Shown here piece after piece: positions 53,426-62,759 of a stretch of 64,000 nucleotides of DNA. Source of the stretch: Rutstroemia sp. NJR-2017a BVV2. Lineage: Eukaryota; Ascomycota; Leotiomycetes; Helotiales; Rutstroemiaceae. Both the position numbers and the translations under genes were made by a program. The stretch spans positions 360,001 to 424,000 of the forward strand of contig NJPS01000051.1 of NCBI GenBank assembly GCA_002946415.1, in the 5' to 3' direction. The first letter of the stretch is position 1. Each line of letters begins with the position of its first letter. The notes beneath the pieces are model-generated. The model searched no databases. It was not told the DNA's origin and saw only the letters and a program-made list of their open reading frames with translations.

Positions 53426-54112
53426 TTATTTACCCTCTCCATCCCTATCCCCTCCACCCTCTTCCCACAACCACCCCCACCCCTCCCAAACCCACTCCTC
53501 CCCTTCCTCTATCTCCTCCTCCCATTTCCACTCCTCCTCCTCTTCCCCCATCATCCCCTCACCCTCTCCCTCACCCTCCTCCTCCCCCCTCCTTTCCATC
53601 ATCTCCATCTCCCTCTCCCTCCTCCTCACCTCCCCCACCCTCTCCCAACACTTCCCCACAAACCTCGCACACCACCTCACCCCCCGCCCAATCCACGGCC
53701 ACAACACACCCACTATTCCCAACCAAAACACAATATGCGTACGCGGATCCCTGTACACCTCCGACGGACGTCTGCGGTTCCTCCTATACCGGCGATGTCT
53801 GGCGGGCGGAGTTTTGAAAAAGTGGGTGAAGCGGCGGATATTAGGGCTGCGGGGGCTGGGGAGGAGGGGAGGGAGGAGGGAGGGGGTTGTTGAGAAGGTA
53901 CGTGGTGCTGGGAAGAAGAACCGAGAGGGTTGTACGCGGAGCAAGAATGATTCGTAGTGCTGTGGAGGGCGAGAGAATACCGAAAGGATCGATGTTTTCG
54001 GATTTGCACACAGGTGAGGACTTAACGGTCTGAGAAGCGGTCGAGGGCGAAAGACAAGCGAGGGAAGAGTAGGTCTCGAGAGCCGCAGCTGACCAAAGAG
54101 TTTGGAAGACAT
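53426..54112 (-). CDS. Probable mitochondrial membrane protein of unknown function
   Basis: 228 aa from a single exon with a clear ATG. The N-terminus is Arg/Ser/Leu-rich without acids (MSSKLFGQLRLSRPTLPSLV), and FFPAPRTFSTTPSLL resembles a matrix-peptidase cleavage region (Arg-x-Phe-Ser). A basic stretch (ARHRRYRRNRRRP) precedes one transmembrane helix (HIVFWLGIVGVLWPWIG). The remainder is a very acidic Glu/Gly/Met-rich tail. I recognise no family. The acidic tail is encoded by an almost pure purine tract, so part of the tail may be poorly constrained. The coding strand is C-rich before about 53780 and G-rich after it. Confidence 0.6.
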   Translation of the reverse strand: MSSKLFGQLRLSRPTLPSLVFRPRPLLRPLSPHLCANPKTSILSVFSRPPQHYESFLLRVQPSRFFFPAPRTFSTTPSLLPPLLPSPRSPNIRRFTHFFKTPPARHRRYRRNRRRPSEVYRDPRTHIVFWLGIVGVLWPWIGRGVRWCARFVGKCWERVGEVRRREREMEMMERRGEEEGEGEGEGMMGEEEEEWKWEEEIEEGEEWVWEGWGWLWEEGGGDRDGEGK

Positions 54113-54593
54113 TGTGTGTTGAGTCTATCCAGTATGAATTGTGAACGTGCAGTGAAAATGAAAGTGAGCCTGATTTTCTGTACGGAAACAGATTCTTAGA
54201 GAACGTGAGAGACATTAAGTACTCATTCGAATTCTTATCTGGACTGACCTAGCGTGCACCACTCGAGCCAAAATGCGGATTCTCACCGAGACCACAGAGC
54301 TAACCGAACCATTCCCCCTTTTGCAGTTTTCCCGTGTAAGCGAGAAAAGGTAAACGTTGGGTTCTTTGAAAATAATTTTTGCCAGCTATACAAGTATTCG
54401 AATTGACGCGAGGAAAATGATTTATCACAACTATACAGTAGAAGGAACCAAACTCAATGAGGGACAAACATGCTTCTCAAATATGTCTCCTAAAACCGTA
54501 ACAAGGAATACGCTCAAATGCATATCAAAAATTCTAACCTTACCACAATCCCTCTCCCTCGTCTCAGCAGCCTATACAGCTTTATTTTTTAAT
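54113..54593. other. Intergenic, no gene seen
   Basis: 0.48 kb: promoter of the preceding minus-strand gene and 3' flank of lhs1. Confidence 0.6.
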
Positions 54594-57500
54594 CTACAAT
54601 TCACTATGTTTGATATCTTCTTTCTCTTCCTTCTCCGCATTGTCCTTCGCCCTCTTGATCGCCTCCAAGATCTGTTCTTCACTTGGCATCTCGTCATTTT
54701 CTCCCACCTTGAACGTTGGGTTACTTGGCTCCGCGGATGCAGTCTTTGCCTTCTTTTTGCTACCCGTCTTCTTTGCAGCCTTCTTCGCTTTCCCGCTAGA
54801 CGTGGGTTTGCGAGAGGACTTGTAAGGTTGCTTCATGCTCTTCATGATGAGTTCAACGCCGATGTCTTGGAGTTGCTTGGCTTTTTCGGCCATGTCTTTG
54901 ATGAGCAGGACAGGGTCGGATGTGGGGCCAAGTTTCTCTTGTTGCTCGAGAAGCTCGGCTAACCATTTGGAGATGCTGTCGTATAATTCTTGAGGTTTGA
55001 CGAGATCGGCCTCAGTGTAGACTGGCGGGGGGAGGGTTTCTTCCTCAAAAGGCGCAGACGCGGTAGCTGTGGCTTCTTCATCTTCAAGGTCGGCAAAATC
55101 GTCTACAGTAGCGGTGGATGATGGACTGGCGGAAGCCGCGCTGGACTTAGAGGCGCTGAACGAAGAATGAGCTGCGGTGTCATTCTTGATTTGTTCTTTG
55201 ATACCAGCGATGAAAGATTTAGTTTGTTCCAATACATCATTGAGAGCTTTGAGTTGTTCAGGGCGACCTGCATTCTCTTCTTTTCTCTTCTGAATAGGTG
55301 TGACAATGTCTTTCATTTCCTTGAGGCGTGCTTTTAATTCTTCACGACTAGCATCTGCGCCTCCAGAATAGATCCATTCACTTGCAGCCTTGGCCTTAGC
55401 CTCCAATTCGGATCGTTCTTTCTCAGTAGAAGCAGCTACGAAATCTTCGTTGTCAAGGAAATCTCTTGCCTTGTAGGTGAAACCCTCGAGCTGATTCAAA
55501 GATTCCTCGCGTAGACGTCGTGATCTGTCCGAGTCATCAAAGGCGGCAATACGATCCTTCATTCTGGCCATCTCAGTGCTTGGCAATTCTGGAATACCCT
55601 TGAGTTTTATCTCATACTTCAATGGGATAACAATAGTTTGCTTCTTGCTCTTCTTTTCAGTCGATTCCTTGGCCGACGGGGATGCGGACGCCGAAGCGCT
55701 GTCAGATGAAGCACTGCTAGAAGCGCTGGAGCTGGTGGAAGTGCTGGAACTTTCAGTTGTCTCCTCACCATCTTCAGACAATGGTGCTTGGTCCTTCTTT
55801 CCGAAACCAAACATGCCCTTGACGCTGTCAACCATGCTACCCTTCTCAGGTTCATCCACCTCACAATCAACAACAAACTTGAGGATCTCAACTTCGCCGT
55901 CGATAGGACTGAGACGAGTGGTCAATCTGACTTTGATGTCGGCGTTTTCGCAGTTGTGTTTGCTCTTGAGCTCGGCAACTGATTCTGTCAAGTTCTGGGT
56001 TGTGATAGCTTTCAATTCCTTCTCAGCCGATCCAGGCGAGACCTTCTCGGATGATGCGACATGTTGGTAGAAGTCAATGGTAAATTCTTCTTGGTTTTTG
56101 AACGAGTATTCTCTTTCGTCACCGAGGTTGGCTTTTGCTTCCCACAACCTTTCATGTTGCTTCTTCTTATCAATGTTGATCCACTTGATTCCTGCAGCAA
56201 AAGACGCTCCATCAGAGCTTCGAATTTCCTTGACTCTGAATGAGGGACTAAGTCCAGCACCTCTGAAACCGGCACCAAATACGGCAGCTTCATCAGCATT
56301 GACATTTGTGCGGATCTTTTCAGGGTTTCCAACGATCTTCTCAAGCTCCTTTTGTACAAAAGGCGTTCTGCTTGCACCACCGTGGAGAATAACGGAATCA
56401 ATGTCGCTGAGCTCAAGATCACTGGCAGCTAGCGCTTTCTCAAAAGCCTCGCCAACTCGAGCGGTATAAGCTTCAGCCAATTTCTCGAAATCTGCCCGGC
56501 TAATCTTATATTTGAAGTCGACATCTTCGAAAAGCCCTTCAAAACTAGCTTGGGTGTTGGCATTGGCGCTGAGAATTTGTCGTAGACGTTCTGCTTCCTT
56601 CCACAATTTGGCTGCAGCCCTTCCATGGGCCTGAACCTTCTCTGCAGTAGCTGAGATCTTTTGCGCTGATGGGGATGCAACGAATTGTGCAATCATATCA
56701 TCAACAATGATTGCGTTCAAACTATCACCTCCCAGTGTTCTATCCCATCCACTTCCAACAACCTGAACTTCTTGGATTGTCTTGTTGAATTTGCCGATGT
56801 CCTTTACGGTTCGTCCTTGGAATTTCAAGACAGACACTTTTGTAGATCCAGCACCCATATCAAAAACCACATGGTACTCTGGTTTTCCGCCCTCGCTGAC
56901 ACTGGGGAATGTTCGAGATGTAGCATAGTTGAGACCGACAGCCAATCCATCAGTCATCAATTCCAAGACTCGAAGACCAGCCAACTCCGCTGCTAGTAGA
57001 ACAGCTCGCTTCTCCTCCGCAGTATAGAAAGTGGGAACGGTAAGAACAATATCCTTAACTTTGCTACCTGCTAGAGCTTCTGCGTTCTTTTGTATACTTT
57101 GTAATTCCATGGCCAAGATCTCCTCTACCGACCAAGCCAACTCATCTGCGGCAAAGGCACCGCTCTTGAATGCTGCAGTACCTCTTGTTTTCTCAGCCTC
57201 CAATTGTAAGGCTGGGTGCCTGGTGACATATTCCTGAACAACATCGTTCTCCGTTCGCAGACCTAATAGTGGCTTGAGGTTTGGGTAAACATCACCGGGA
57301 AACCGTGCAGCTAACGCTACGGCATCTGAACCGTAGACTCGCTCTGGGAATGATCCGCTGGCTGGGTTTTTCGAGGGCTTGAAAGCTACGGCGGAAGTTT
57401 CTTTTCGTCGGGAGTCTTTCGTCAAGACAATTTCGAGTGGGATACCAGGTTTAACTAAAGCGGCTTTGATATATTCTGTTCCCAAATCCACACCCAGGAC

Positions 57501-57608
57501 CGCAGATGCAGCCAATGCTGTGGAAGAGAACATGTAAAATAGACATAACAGGGAGATGATTGGAGAAGATAACATCTTCCCCATGGGACTCCAAGAGGAA
57601 GGAGCCAT
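54594..57608 (-). CDS. lhs1: Lhs1/GRP170-type ER lumenal Hsp70 chaperone
   Basis: A large Hsp70 of the ER lumen that acts as nucleotide-exchange partner of Kar2/BiP in protein import and folding. 1004 aa from a single exon. The start is the ATG at 57608 (MAPSSWSPMGKM), which gives a signal peptide with a hydrophobic core IISLLCLFYMFSSTALA; the frame stays open further upstream but no ATG was seen there. The ATPase domain starts VLGVDLGTEYIKAALVKPG, with VVFDMGAGSTKVSVLKF (phosphate 2) and VILHGGASRTPFVQKEL (adenosine motif). The substrate domain, a Ser/Ala-rich acidic insert (about residues 600-640) and a long helical lid follow. The C-terminus is HSEL, an HDEL-like retention signal. The length and divergent ATPase motifs separate it from ordinary Hsp70. 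It is divergent from the GNAT gene with a 0.98-kb spacer. Confidence 0.95.
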   Translation of the reverse strand: MAPSSWSPMGKMLSSPIISLLCLFYMFSSTALAASAVLGVDLGTEYIKAALVKPGIPLEIVLTKDSRRKETSAVAFKPSKNPASGSFPERVYGSDAVALAARFPGDVYPNLKPLLGLRTENDVVQEYVTRHPALQLEAEKTRGTAAFKSGAFAADELAWSVEEILAMELQSIQKNAEALAGSKVKDIVLTVPTFYTAEEKRAVLLAAELAGLRVLELMTDGLAVGLNYATSRTFPSVSEGGKPEYHVVFDMGAGSTKVSVLKFQGRTVKDIGKFNKTIQEVQVVGSGWDRTLGGDSLNAIIVDDMIAQFVASPSAQKISATAEKVQAHGRAAAKLWKEAERLRQILSANANTQASFEGLFEDVDFKYKISRADFEKLAEAYTARVGEAFEKALAASDLELSDIDSVILHGGASRTPFVQKELEKIVGNPEKIRTNVNADEAAVFGAGFRGAGLSPSFRVKEIRSSDGASFAAGIKWINIDKKKQHERLWEAKANLGDEREYSFKNQEEFTIDFYQHVASSEKVSPGSAEKELKAITTQNLTESVAELKSKHNCENADIKVRLTTRLSPIDGEVEILKFVVDCEVDEPEKGSMVDSVKGMFGFGKKDQAPLSEDGEETTESSSTSTSSSASSSASSDSASASASPSAKESTEKKSKKQTIVIPLKYEIKLKGIPELPSTEMARMKDRIAAFDDSDRSRRLREESLNQLEGFTYKARDFLDNEDFVAASTEKERSELEAKAKAASEWIYSGGADASREELKARLKEMKDIVTPIQKRKEENAGRPEQLKALNDVLEQTKSFIAGIKEQIKNDTAAHSSFSASKSSAASASPSSTATVDDFADLEDEEATATASAPFEEETLPPPVYTEADLVKPQELYDSISKWLAELLEQQEKLGPTSDPVLLIKDMAEKAKQLQDIGVELIMKSMKQPYKSSRKPTSSGKAKKAAKKTGSKKKAKTASAEPSNPTFKVGENDEMPSEEQILEAIKRAKDNAEKEEKEDIKHSEL

Positions 57609-58585
57609 GATGTGCAGATGGGAAAAAAGAGTCGAGTGCAGATTAACTGCTAAATGAATGGAAGCTGACTGGAAGGACTCGAGGGGGAGGGACAAAGAAA
57701 TATCTTTGAAACCTCGCTTCAATTATCCGACATAGAATCTGTCCACAACTTGGATCTCCACGATCCCCTCCAAACGTTGGTTAATTTTATATAAATGTGA
57801 ATCACAGTAATATGGACAGATTAACCTTGCTCTCTTCCTCTTGCTTCTCTTGTTGACAAGTATACCTTTGGGATAAATTGGATGAATATATCTATTTCTA
57901 TCTGATCCTTGTCATACAAAAAGAGGACAACTATGCCACAATTGATAGTCCTACGAGAAAATGTTCTAATTATCGATAAGTTTGGCTATGTCATATCGAT
58001 AAGAAGTCTTATCGGGATAAATTTAGATGTCCCTCCGAGCCTCCGATGTCATTTGAGTTTCCCCGCCATTTTTTGCGAACGCCGCCTCCCAAGTTGAGTC
58101 GAGATTCCAAGTATCTGTGGCAAATGTCGAGCATGTCATGAGACCATTTCTCCATATCAGACTTTATGTTCCGAGTTCTCAATATCATGTTTGCTCTAAT
58201 ACATCTAACATCACATCATCTTTTTGCTAACTTATGATGCATCTCACATTTCTACCACAAAAACCCAACGTCAATTATTCCCCCGCCTAAGACCCTTCTT
58301 CCCTGAGGCCGAGTTCGCTGTGCATGAAAGAATCAACCGCGAACATTCTGGCAACCGACTAACCATATTGCGTCAGCCTGCCGAGAACCAGGGAGTCATG
58401 GCTAAGCTTAACCACTCACTGTCCTGCGTGTTAGTGGGCTAATCCAACCCCTCCTTGCCTGGTTTCGTCAGTACCCATACTTAAAATACCTCTCCAACAT
58501 CAATAACTCTCCATTACTCCAGTCAACACAACTTTGGGTTCATACGAAACACAAATTCTAAACATCCAAAACAACAAACCTGATC
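57609..58585. promoter_or_regulatory. Divergent promoter, lhs1 / GNAT gene
   Basis: 0.98 kb without a gene. Several ATCGATAAG/CTTATCGAT-like palindromic stretches cluster near 57971-58015 (ATTATCGATAAG, ATATCGATAAGAAG, TCTTATCGGGATAA), which contain GATA cores. No unfolded-protein-response element was recognised with confidence. Confidence 0.4.
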
Positions 58586-59398
58586 ATGTCCGCAACACCC
58601 TTCATCCAATTCCTCGCCCCCACCAACCTCGACGGCTATGACCGCACACGGCCCTCCACCGAGCAACCTGACTGCATCCCCAAAACCTTCCTCGACGCCA
58701 TCTCCGTGCGGGAAGCCGTCTTCGTCAAGGAGCAAGGCGTCCCCATTGAGCACGAATTCGACTCCGACGACCCCCGCGCCTGCCACTGGGTGATCTACGC
58801 CTCCGTGAACGAAACCACCGATCCCGAGATCCTCGACGACGACGGCAACATCCTACAACGCAAACGCAGCCGCACCACATCCCAGCCCATCGGCACCATC
58901 CGTCTCGTCCCCTTCCCTCACCCACCGCATCCCCAGCCTGGCGGAAGATACGCAGCCGATGCTCTGGAAACAAACACCGAGCCCGAACCAACGAACACCC
59001 TTCCATTTATCGTCGACCGCGCAACCACGTACCACGACGGCGTAGAACCATATATCAAGCTCGGCCGCATCGCAGTGCTGAAGGAGTTCCGCGGCGCAGG
59101 AATATCGAAATTGCTGGCCAACGCCGCCATCTCATGGGCGCAGCAGAACCCGACGTATTTCAACCCCTCAGTCACGGAACTGGGAATGGAGAAGCTGGGT
59201 GCGTCCGGGCCGGATGAGATTCCGCTCTGGAATGGACTGATGTGCATACATGCGCAGGAACAGGTTGCGCCGTTGTGGGCGAAGTGGGGGTTTAAAGTCG
59301 ATGAGGGGATGGGGACGTGGTGGGAGGAGGGCATCAAGCATGTGGGTATGTTTTTGAGGGTTAATATTGAGCCGGCGCCAATTCCGGGAAGTATATAA
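58586..59398 (+). CDS. GNAT-family N-acetyltransferase (ElaA-like)
   Basis: Transfers acetyl from acetyl-CoA to an amine of unknown identity; probably cytosolic. 270 aa from a single exon. ISVREAVFVKEQGVPIEHEF with DSDDPRACHWV is the characteristic opening of the ElaA/YjcF-like branch. PIGTIRLVPFP forms the beta strand leading to the fold's core, and YIKLGRIAVLKEFRGAGISKLLANA is motif A, with R-G-A-G for the pyrophosphate of CoA. LMCIHAQEQVAPLWAKWGF is the motif B helix. The protein is longer than bacterial ElaA (about 150 aa) because of an insertion between the first strands (residues 75-150). Third codon positions are C-ending early and G-ending late. Substrate and pathway are not deducible from context. 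Confidence 0.9.
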   Translation: MSATPFIQFLAPTNLDGYDRTRPSTEQPDCIPKTFLDAISVREAVFVKEQGVPIEHEFDSDDPRACHWVIYASVNETTDPEILDDDGNILQRKRSRTTSQPIGTIRLVPFPHPPHPQPGGRYAADALETNTEPEPTNTLPFIVDRATTYHDGVEPYIKLGRIAVLKEFRGAGISKLLANAAISWAQQNPTYFNPSVTELGMEKLGASGPDEIPLWNGLMCIHAQEQVAPLWAKWGFKVDEGMGTWWEEGIKHVGMFLRVNIEPAPIPGSI

Positions 59399-62300
59399 GG
59401 AGGAAAATAGGGGGGATAATTTATTGGAAGATGGAATATGTTTTATGATACCCAGAGTTTATGCGATAGGAAAAGTCAATTTTGTGGAGGCTGGATAGAA
59501 CTTTTATTTAGCCAATAAAGTTCATCTTGGCACTCAGTTGTTTGTGGCTCTTTTGGTGAACTTCCATTATGTGAACTACCTCTCGTTGTTTGCATTATCT
59601 GGAACATTCAATGCTCATTCACTTCCTTCTTCGATCCCGGCTCATGGGAGAGAATCAATGAGTGTAACCCTCAAGACCTGTTGCTGTTATTCAAAGAGCT
59701 GTCGCTGTTATTCCTAGAACATACATGTCTAGATACTTCCCTGATCTCCTCAAAATAACTTTGTGTAGAGTTCCGAAGCCTGCACACTTCTTGCGACCCT
59801 TTTGCACCTAGTCTGGGCCAGTGGATGATTATTCTTGTCTACGAGCATGATTATATACTCAATCAGAATCAGAATCAACATTGGGTGATTCAATGCTTGG
59901 TTATGGTGAGTTTGATTCACTAGAATAGGGGTTGGAAGAGGCTGTTACATAGGCTAGCTCTCATGTACTGGTTGGTTTTGAACTAATCTATGATAGGATT
60001 ATGATGTGCGAGTGAATCTCGTATGTATTCTTATTGAATCTTAACCTAGTTACCTGACAAGTACTGGTGGTGTTAGGTTAGAGGGGTTGAGAATGCTATT
60101 TCGGGAGACCAATAGGATGCAGCTCTTTGCATGGTATGATAATAGCAATAGTACCAGGACACGGGAGGAGAGCAGTAGGGGGGATTGAGAACCAAGCCTG
60201 TTCGACGCTGAAGAATCTTCAGGGGTGTCAAACGAGCATAAGTATAGCCGGAAGAGCATGCAAGCAATGAGTGGAAGTTCATATGTAGGGAATTGAAGCG
60301 TGGTAACCAATCCGCAGGTTGATGTGTCACAAAGAAGCTAATCCAACCATGTAAAAAGGATGATTATGCAAGAGAGCTAACATCAAGGTGTGTGTGGTAT
60401 TCTGGTCGACTTTTGGTATTTTCTGAACAAGCACTCGACATATAGAAGCATGTGGAATGACTTCAACACAATGCAATAAACTTCGAGCTGCATGTAAGTT
60501 TGACTGGTTTAAAGATATGCATTTGATACGCATCTACTCCAAGAAAATATGGACGATGTGAGTAATATTCAAAGCATCCACGAATAGCATTGCAACATAC
60601 TCGCGACACCCATACCGAATAATGGGATGGTTGGTCGTAGGGCGGTATCCGGGGAAAATAATCCGAGAACGAGAACATCAGTCTCCCTTTCCACTAGCAC
60701 AACGATTCATGAACTGCGAAATCAGGAACCCGAAAACGATCCCACCCTCCCGACAACCAATGACTTCAAACATGCGAATCTCGGAGAGAAATAGTGGCCG
60801 TAAAGGGGAAGCCGTGGAAGAATACCCGAGAAGCCGATGCAGAAGCCGTACTCCAGCCGAAGACAACAAAAGCTGTTCTATTCTTGGCTGAAGCTCGAAG
60901 CGAAAGTGATTGATGCCCAGCAATCATGCAGCGATACTTATCAGTCACATAATTCTCGCGTCTTGACAATTGTGGTGTGCAACGCCGCTGGCCTAGCCCA
61001 TTATATGGCCCGCTAGATAACCAGGTGACCGAGCTACGGAGAGGATTAACAACAAAAACGGTCGTATTTGTCGGAGTTATGCATTTTGCCAGAGCCCATA
61101 TTAACTCCAAGACTTCGGGAGAGCGACACCGGATGATAAAGTATCTCCAATTGTTTGTTTGTTTGTTTGTTGCTCAGACGGACACTTGTGTGAGCCCAAC
61201 GAACATACACTCATCTGTGGGTGGGCCCGAATGCAGAACCGAATGGAGAAACAAACGATATTAAAGCCCATAACACCATCTTTTCAAGAACATCAAGAAT
61301 AATGCCATCATCTGAAGGCCAGGGGGGCAGCTTAAGTATGAAATGGGTTGCCACATGGCCAATATGAAAAGTACATGATGCACGAAATGCATTCTCAGCA
61401 CAGACTGGACGACTTACGGCACAGCCAAGATTTCTTTCCTCATATGCATCCACTGAGATGGCAAGAATCACAGTGTGTATCTTGTGCTGCAGCGTGGATA
61501 GTACAGTACAGAACTTGTAAGCGGAAGGAGGTGTGGGCTTCCAACTGTTGGTGACCAACCCGCATCGATGAGACTATTGGATCTCGATGCCACGAGAAAA
61601 CCCAACACAATGGCGAGCCTAGAGATTGGTCCGCGCATTGCGATTGTTGGTTTTTGGAAGGCATATCGATAGTTTCGGCAAGAAGCCTAGCACTATACTA
61701 GGTTTCGGACAGCGATGTCTTTCTGCAAGTTGGCTTTCCGAAGACGATGGATCCCGACATACCTATCTATGTACCGCATGCTTTTACAGATACGCCTGGA
61801 CCCTCCATCCTGACGTGCAATCTCTACTGGATCAATCGACCGAGAAAGCCTAGCAGAGAGCTGTCAGAAGCAGAAGTGAGGCGTGGATCCTCCTCGGCAG
61901 ATGTGCAATACGGCAAAGTCGATCCATGTACGTAAAATTCGTGCAAGCTGGAGCAACATTGATAATTGGGAGCAGGCGCAGGAAAGCACCGTATCTTCTC
62001 AAGTCTGGCGCTGACTGGGGAGCTTAGATTAGTGGTAGATGAGTCCAAATGACCCATCCAGCAAGGGCCGGCTGCATTCCCAAGGCGAAGATGACATCGC
62101 AGAATCACTGTTCCGTCCGTATTCTTTGAGCAAGAAACATATCGATAGCTGGAGGTGACATACAACATACAAAGATGCCCCGCCATTGATGATTGTTTGC
62201 ATGGACCAGAACATGCAAACCCTTGCCCTGGTCCTGGCCCTGCGCGCACCCTGGACCGACGTTGACTTGCGCTAAGCCTATTTGTTTGTTCTGCAGACTC

Positions 62301-62759
62301 AATCAAAAAGGAAAGGCGCCGAGCAGGGTGCAGTGTGTACGTTTATTGGTTGGGGTCGTGCGAATGACTAATCTGCAAGTGACCATCCTTGACTATTGTC
62401 AGCGTCCCATCCAGACTGCGTTTTGGTACGACTTTCTTCCACCGAGTGGTGAAGGATTGTCGATAGTGCATGATGCTCGATGAAGCTTTGGCCATGAACA
62501 GGCTTCTGATAGGTGGCTATAGGTGGTGTTCACCGGCAATGGCGTCGCCTCATACTGCCTTGATTTAGGCTGACTTCCATGTACGAACTACAAGAAGTGT
62601 TCGCCAGGAGAAGGCTACTGGTATAAAAGGATCCTAATTTCTTCTTCTTGTCCGTATCCTCTCTGCTTGGAGATCAGTCACATATTCCGGATACTCCTCT
62701 ATCTACTTTCTCTTCCATATTTCTACAACCTTCCCCGCGATCAGTCAAACCTCGCCGCA
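59399..62759. other. 3.4-kb intergenic region without a supportable gene
   Basis: No domain-bearing frame on either strand and no transposon terminal repeats noticed. Contains a TTGT tetranucleotide tract (61152-61172). The last 150 bp, rich in CTTC/TCTC, look like the leader of the AAA ATPase gene. Confidence 0.55.
61152..61172. repeat. TTGT tetranucleotide microsatellite
   Basis: Five TTGT units in tandem; intergenic. Confidence 0.85.

Noticed and set aside
59399..62759. Transposon remnant
   Set aside because: No transposase or reverse-transcriptase motif, terminal repeats or target-site duplication were seen.
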